Both the position numbers and the translations under genes were made by a program. Below the pieces are notes generated by a model. That model searched no databases. It saw only the letters and a list, made by a program, of their open reading frames with translations, and was not told where the DNA came from. Below are positions 61,873 through 64,000 of a stretch of 64,000 nucleotides of DNA, piece after piece. The DNA comes from Nymphalis io. Its lineage: Eukaryota > Arthropoda > Insecta > Lepidoptera > Nymphalidae. Numbering within the stretch: the first letter of the stretch is position 1; the number at the start of each line of letters is the position of its first letter. The stretch covers positions 13,020,001-13,084,000 of the forward strand of contig NC_065918.1 of the NCBI RefSeq assembly GCF_905147045.1, written 5' to 3'.

Positions 61873-63110
61873 CTAAAAGAAAAAATCCCTGTTAGTATAT
61901 TTATTATTGAAAAAAATACGGACCGCGATGCTATGCATAGGGAATAAAGCCATTAGGGAATACGCGACTTTACAGATTGACTGAACTTTTGTTATAATTT
62001 GCAATTCATTAGCCCGTCTGTTTGAAAACTGGAGTTACCGTAAACCGTTTTGATTAAAATAGAGTCGCTCTACATTACTATACGTACGTGAATGAAACTA
62101 AAGGTCAAACATATATTTTTTTATCGTTGTAAAACAAACACAATTGATCCGTTAACTTATTGGATACGCAAACGCTTTTTCACTTTTGTTTGTTTACGTT
62201 ATTGATTAAAAAATATCGCGTTAGTCGATTGTTTGTAGTTTAGATTTTTTTTTTATAGAAAAGGAAGGCGGACGAGCATATGGACCACCTGATGGTAAGT
62301 GGTCACCAACGCCTTTAGACATTGGCATTGTAAGAAATGTCAACCATCGCTTACATATCCGATGCGCCACCAACCTTGGGAACTAAGATTTTATGTCCCT
62401 TGTGCCTGTAATTACACTGGCTCACTCAGCCTTCAAACCGGAACACAACAATGCCAAGTACTGCTGTTTTACGGTAGAATATCTGATGAGTGGCTGGTAC
62501 CTATCCAGACAAGCTTGCACAAAGCCCTACCACCAGTAAAATTCAAAACATTCAGCTATTTACAATTTTAGTAATAGCTATTTTCATTAATAATGCGACC
62601 GAAGCTCTAATTGAGGGATTGCGTATCATACTACTAATTTGTTAATTACGTTAGGTTCAGAATGCTATTGAGCGGATCTCTCAATCTATAGTTTATTTTT
62701 TATTGAATTTTAGTTCATTCTTTATTTTAGAGCTGAATAAAGTGACGTATAAGCTTGCGAAATTCCAGGCATAACAAATAATTCAGATATGAACTGAACA
62801 AAGTTCGCCTATAAGGTTTGTTAGCGATGCCCTTCAATCCGATTATATCGGATGAAAGTGGATCACATTGATATTCTTCTGTACTGTCGATCTTTTGGGG
62901 TTTTTACGCTTTATTGGCTTAAATTTTTAGGCCGCCGTTAAGACAATTTTTAAAATTTGCAAACAGTTTAGATTTGTAATGAGATACGTACATGTCAACT
63001 GCGACGATTGGTCGAATGAATTATGTTATTTATGTTGAGGATTATAGAGCATTCATTGACTTTGGACTATTAAACGTACAATAGATTAGTTGATAATGTG
63101 TAATACTTAC
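61873..63110 (-). other. Intron 1 (in-window) of the SOCS6/7-like gene
   Basis: This 1.2-kb phase-0 intron has a GTAAGT donor and a TTTTAG acceptor. It contains one full-length copy of an unclassified dispersed repeat at 62246-62537. Nothing else in it looks functional. Confidence 0.85.
62246..62537 (-). repeat. Unclassified lepidopteran dispersed repeat, full copy
   Basis: The plus strand reads GGAAGGCGGACGAGCATATG, CCACCTGATGGTAAGTGGTC, then TGGCTCACTCAGCCTTC and GCTTGCACAAAGCCCTACCA, the reverse complement of the repeat at 19700-19985. It lies in the 1.2-kb intron. A 90-codon plus-strand frame (62299-62571) is simply this repeat read in its open frame. Confidence 0.82.
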
Positions 63111-64000
63111 ATCCTTAACTCTCTGGATCGAGGTAGCAAAGTCCATAATTGTGTCCTCTTCGTTGGCCGAGCGACGGGAATTCGATGGGTGCGGAGACTG
63201 CGGCAACGGCGGAAGGGCTCTACGAACAGCCGCCGGGGGAGATTCCCTTCCGATTCTCTCCACACTGTCACTGTCACTCGACTTCCGCCACCGAAATAGA
63301 TTGCAGAAACTTTGCTTTAAGTTCATTGATAGCATCCGAACCGGAGACATCTTCACTTTCAAACCCTGATTCCCCTTTTTCCCCTTATCTTTGTTCTCTT
63401 CTATAATACTACAATCCTTTGGAATATTTTCCTTATGCTTCTTATTTTTGGAATTCATACTCAATGTATTTTTATTCGCTTTCTTATGATTATTGTTCGT
63501 TTCCCCCGTTCTAGATATATCGTTGCTCTCTTTTAGAAATACGGCTGTGCCAGTATCTTTGTTGCCGTGGCGCATATGAATACCGACGTTGGTTATTATT
63601 GTGTTGCTTTTCTTATTAATCGTATTTCGACACTCAGAATCGCTGGAACTTGAGTACAATGTATGGAGGTACTTCCTCATCTCACGTAAAGTCAAATGGA
63701 GCGAGTCGGTATCCGAATCGGTGACGTTCTTCTTGCAAGACGAACTGGGCAAGCTATGCCTTTTAGTTTTGGTGTCTCTGTGTCTCGTTTCCTTGGACTT
63801 GTAGCCTCTGTCTGGCGCGACGCTATTAACACTTGTGCTCTGAGAACAACTCTTCCCACGCCTTCTATTATTCCTCTGCGGCTTTTTCCCCTTGCCTCTT
63901 ACATTACTGTGACTAGGCCGAACCATATCAATGGGAACCGCATATATATCACTGTCGAAGGGGACATTGTACATGTCAGTTATGTCGGAAGTTTTCGCAG
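63111..64000 (-). CDS. SOCS7: SOCS6/7-like protein, 5'-partial N-terminal exon
   Basis: This exon encodes 296 residues of the variable N-terminal region of a suppressor of cytokine signalling. The frame is open through the right edge of the window, so the Met at 63974 is internal or at least unproven as the start. The visible part is Ser/Asn/Lys-rich and basic. It has YNVP and YAVP close together at its beginning, a basic cluster (KGKKPQRNNRRRGK), acidic-serine runs (SSSSDSE, SSDSDS), and a proline-rich ALPPLPQSP about 40 residues before its end. The exon closes with DFATSIQRVKD followed by a consensus donor (GTAAGT on the minus strand at 63110-63105) in phase 0, which joins exactly to the SH2 exon. 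Vertebrate SOCS7 (also called NAP4) likewise has a long proline-rich N-terminus that binds SH3 adaptors. The SOCS6/SOCS7 group assignment rests mainly on the downstream SH2 and SOCS box. Choosing SOCS7 over SOCS6 is inference. Confidence 0.88.

Noticed and set aside
62299..62571. 90-residue hypothetical protein on the plus strand
   Set aside because: It lies within a dispersed repeat that recurs at 19700-19985 and elsewhere. No host gene evidence.
1..64000. CRISPR arrays, operons, toxin-antitoxin or phage modules
   Set aside because: No regularly spaced repeats or prokaryotic gene layout. All evidence is eukaryotic.

Overview
The window looks like lepidopteran (probably butterfly) nuclear DNA. 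It is very AT-rich, has long introns, and carries repeat families I know from moths and butterflies: a tRNA-derived SINE, mariner-like elements, RTE-type and jockey/CR1/L2-like LINEs, and short unclassified dispersed repeats. The species assignment is inference from these repeats; no mitochondrial, rRNA or other diagnostic gene is present.

One host protein-coding gene is clearly supported: a SOCS6/SOCS7-type suppressor of cytokine signalling (Drosophila Socs16D group) on the minus strand. Four coding exons with GT-AG junctions and matching phases were assembled by eye. They are a 5'-partial first exon at 63111-64000 (basic/Ser-rich N-terminal region with two YxVP motifs and a proline-rich stretch), the first half of the SH2 domain at 61707-61872, the second half plus the start of the SOCS box at 43694-43892, and the rest of the SOCS box with the stop codon at 18109-18226. 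The introns are about 1.2, 17.8 and 25.5 kb. The upstream part of the gene lies beyond the right edge.

Layout: 1-17300 is AT-rich downstream or intergenic DNA with a SINE, an old dispersed repeat, an RTE tail fragment and two CpG-richer islands that could be promoters or first exons. 17300-18108 is the presumed 3' UTR. The 25.5-kb intron holds three same-orientation, independently broken mariner-like elements (21011-22255, 23264-24483, 27439-28581), an RTE fragment, SINE pieces and a CGT-motif-rich block. The 17.8-kb intron holds a decayed LINE (about 45322-46845), a nearly complete LINE (about 48130-51810), a 5'-truncated RTE-type LINE (52670-53466), an intact SINE with 13-bp target-site duplications, and older repeats.

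Besides the gene, the most striking signal is a set of five perfect inverted repeats with arms of 16-32 bp at unrelated sequences (20027-20106, 41317-41357, 47092-47129, 57820-57856, 60301-60340). Two have no spacer at all. They belong to no transposon terminus I recognise and look like recent fold-back or template-switch events, or assembly artefacts. I found no CRISPR array, operon or other prokaryotic system, and nothing that I can defend as a new multi-gene system.
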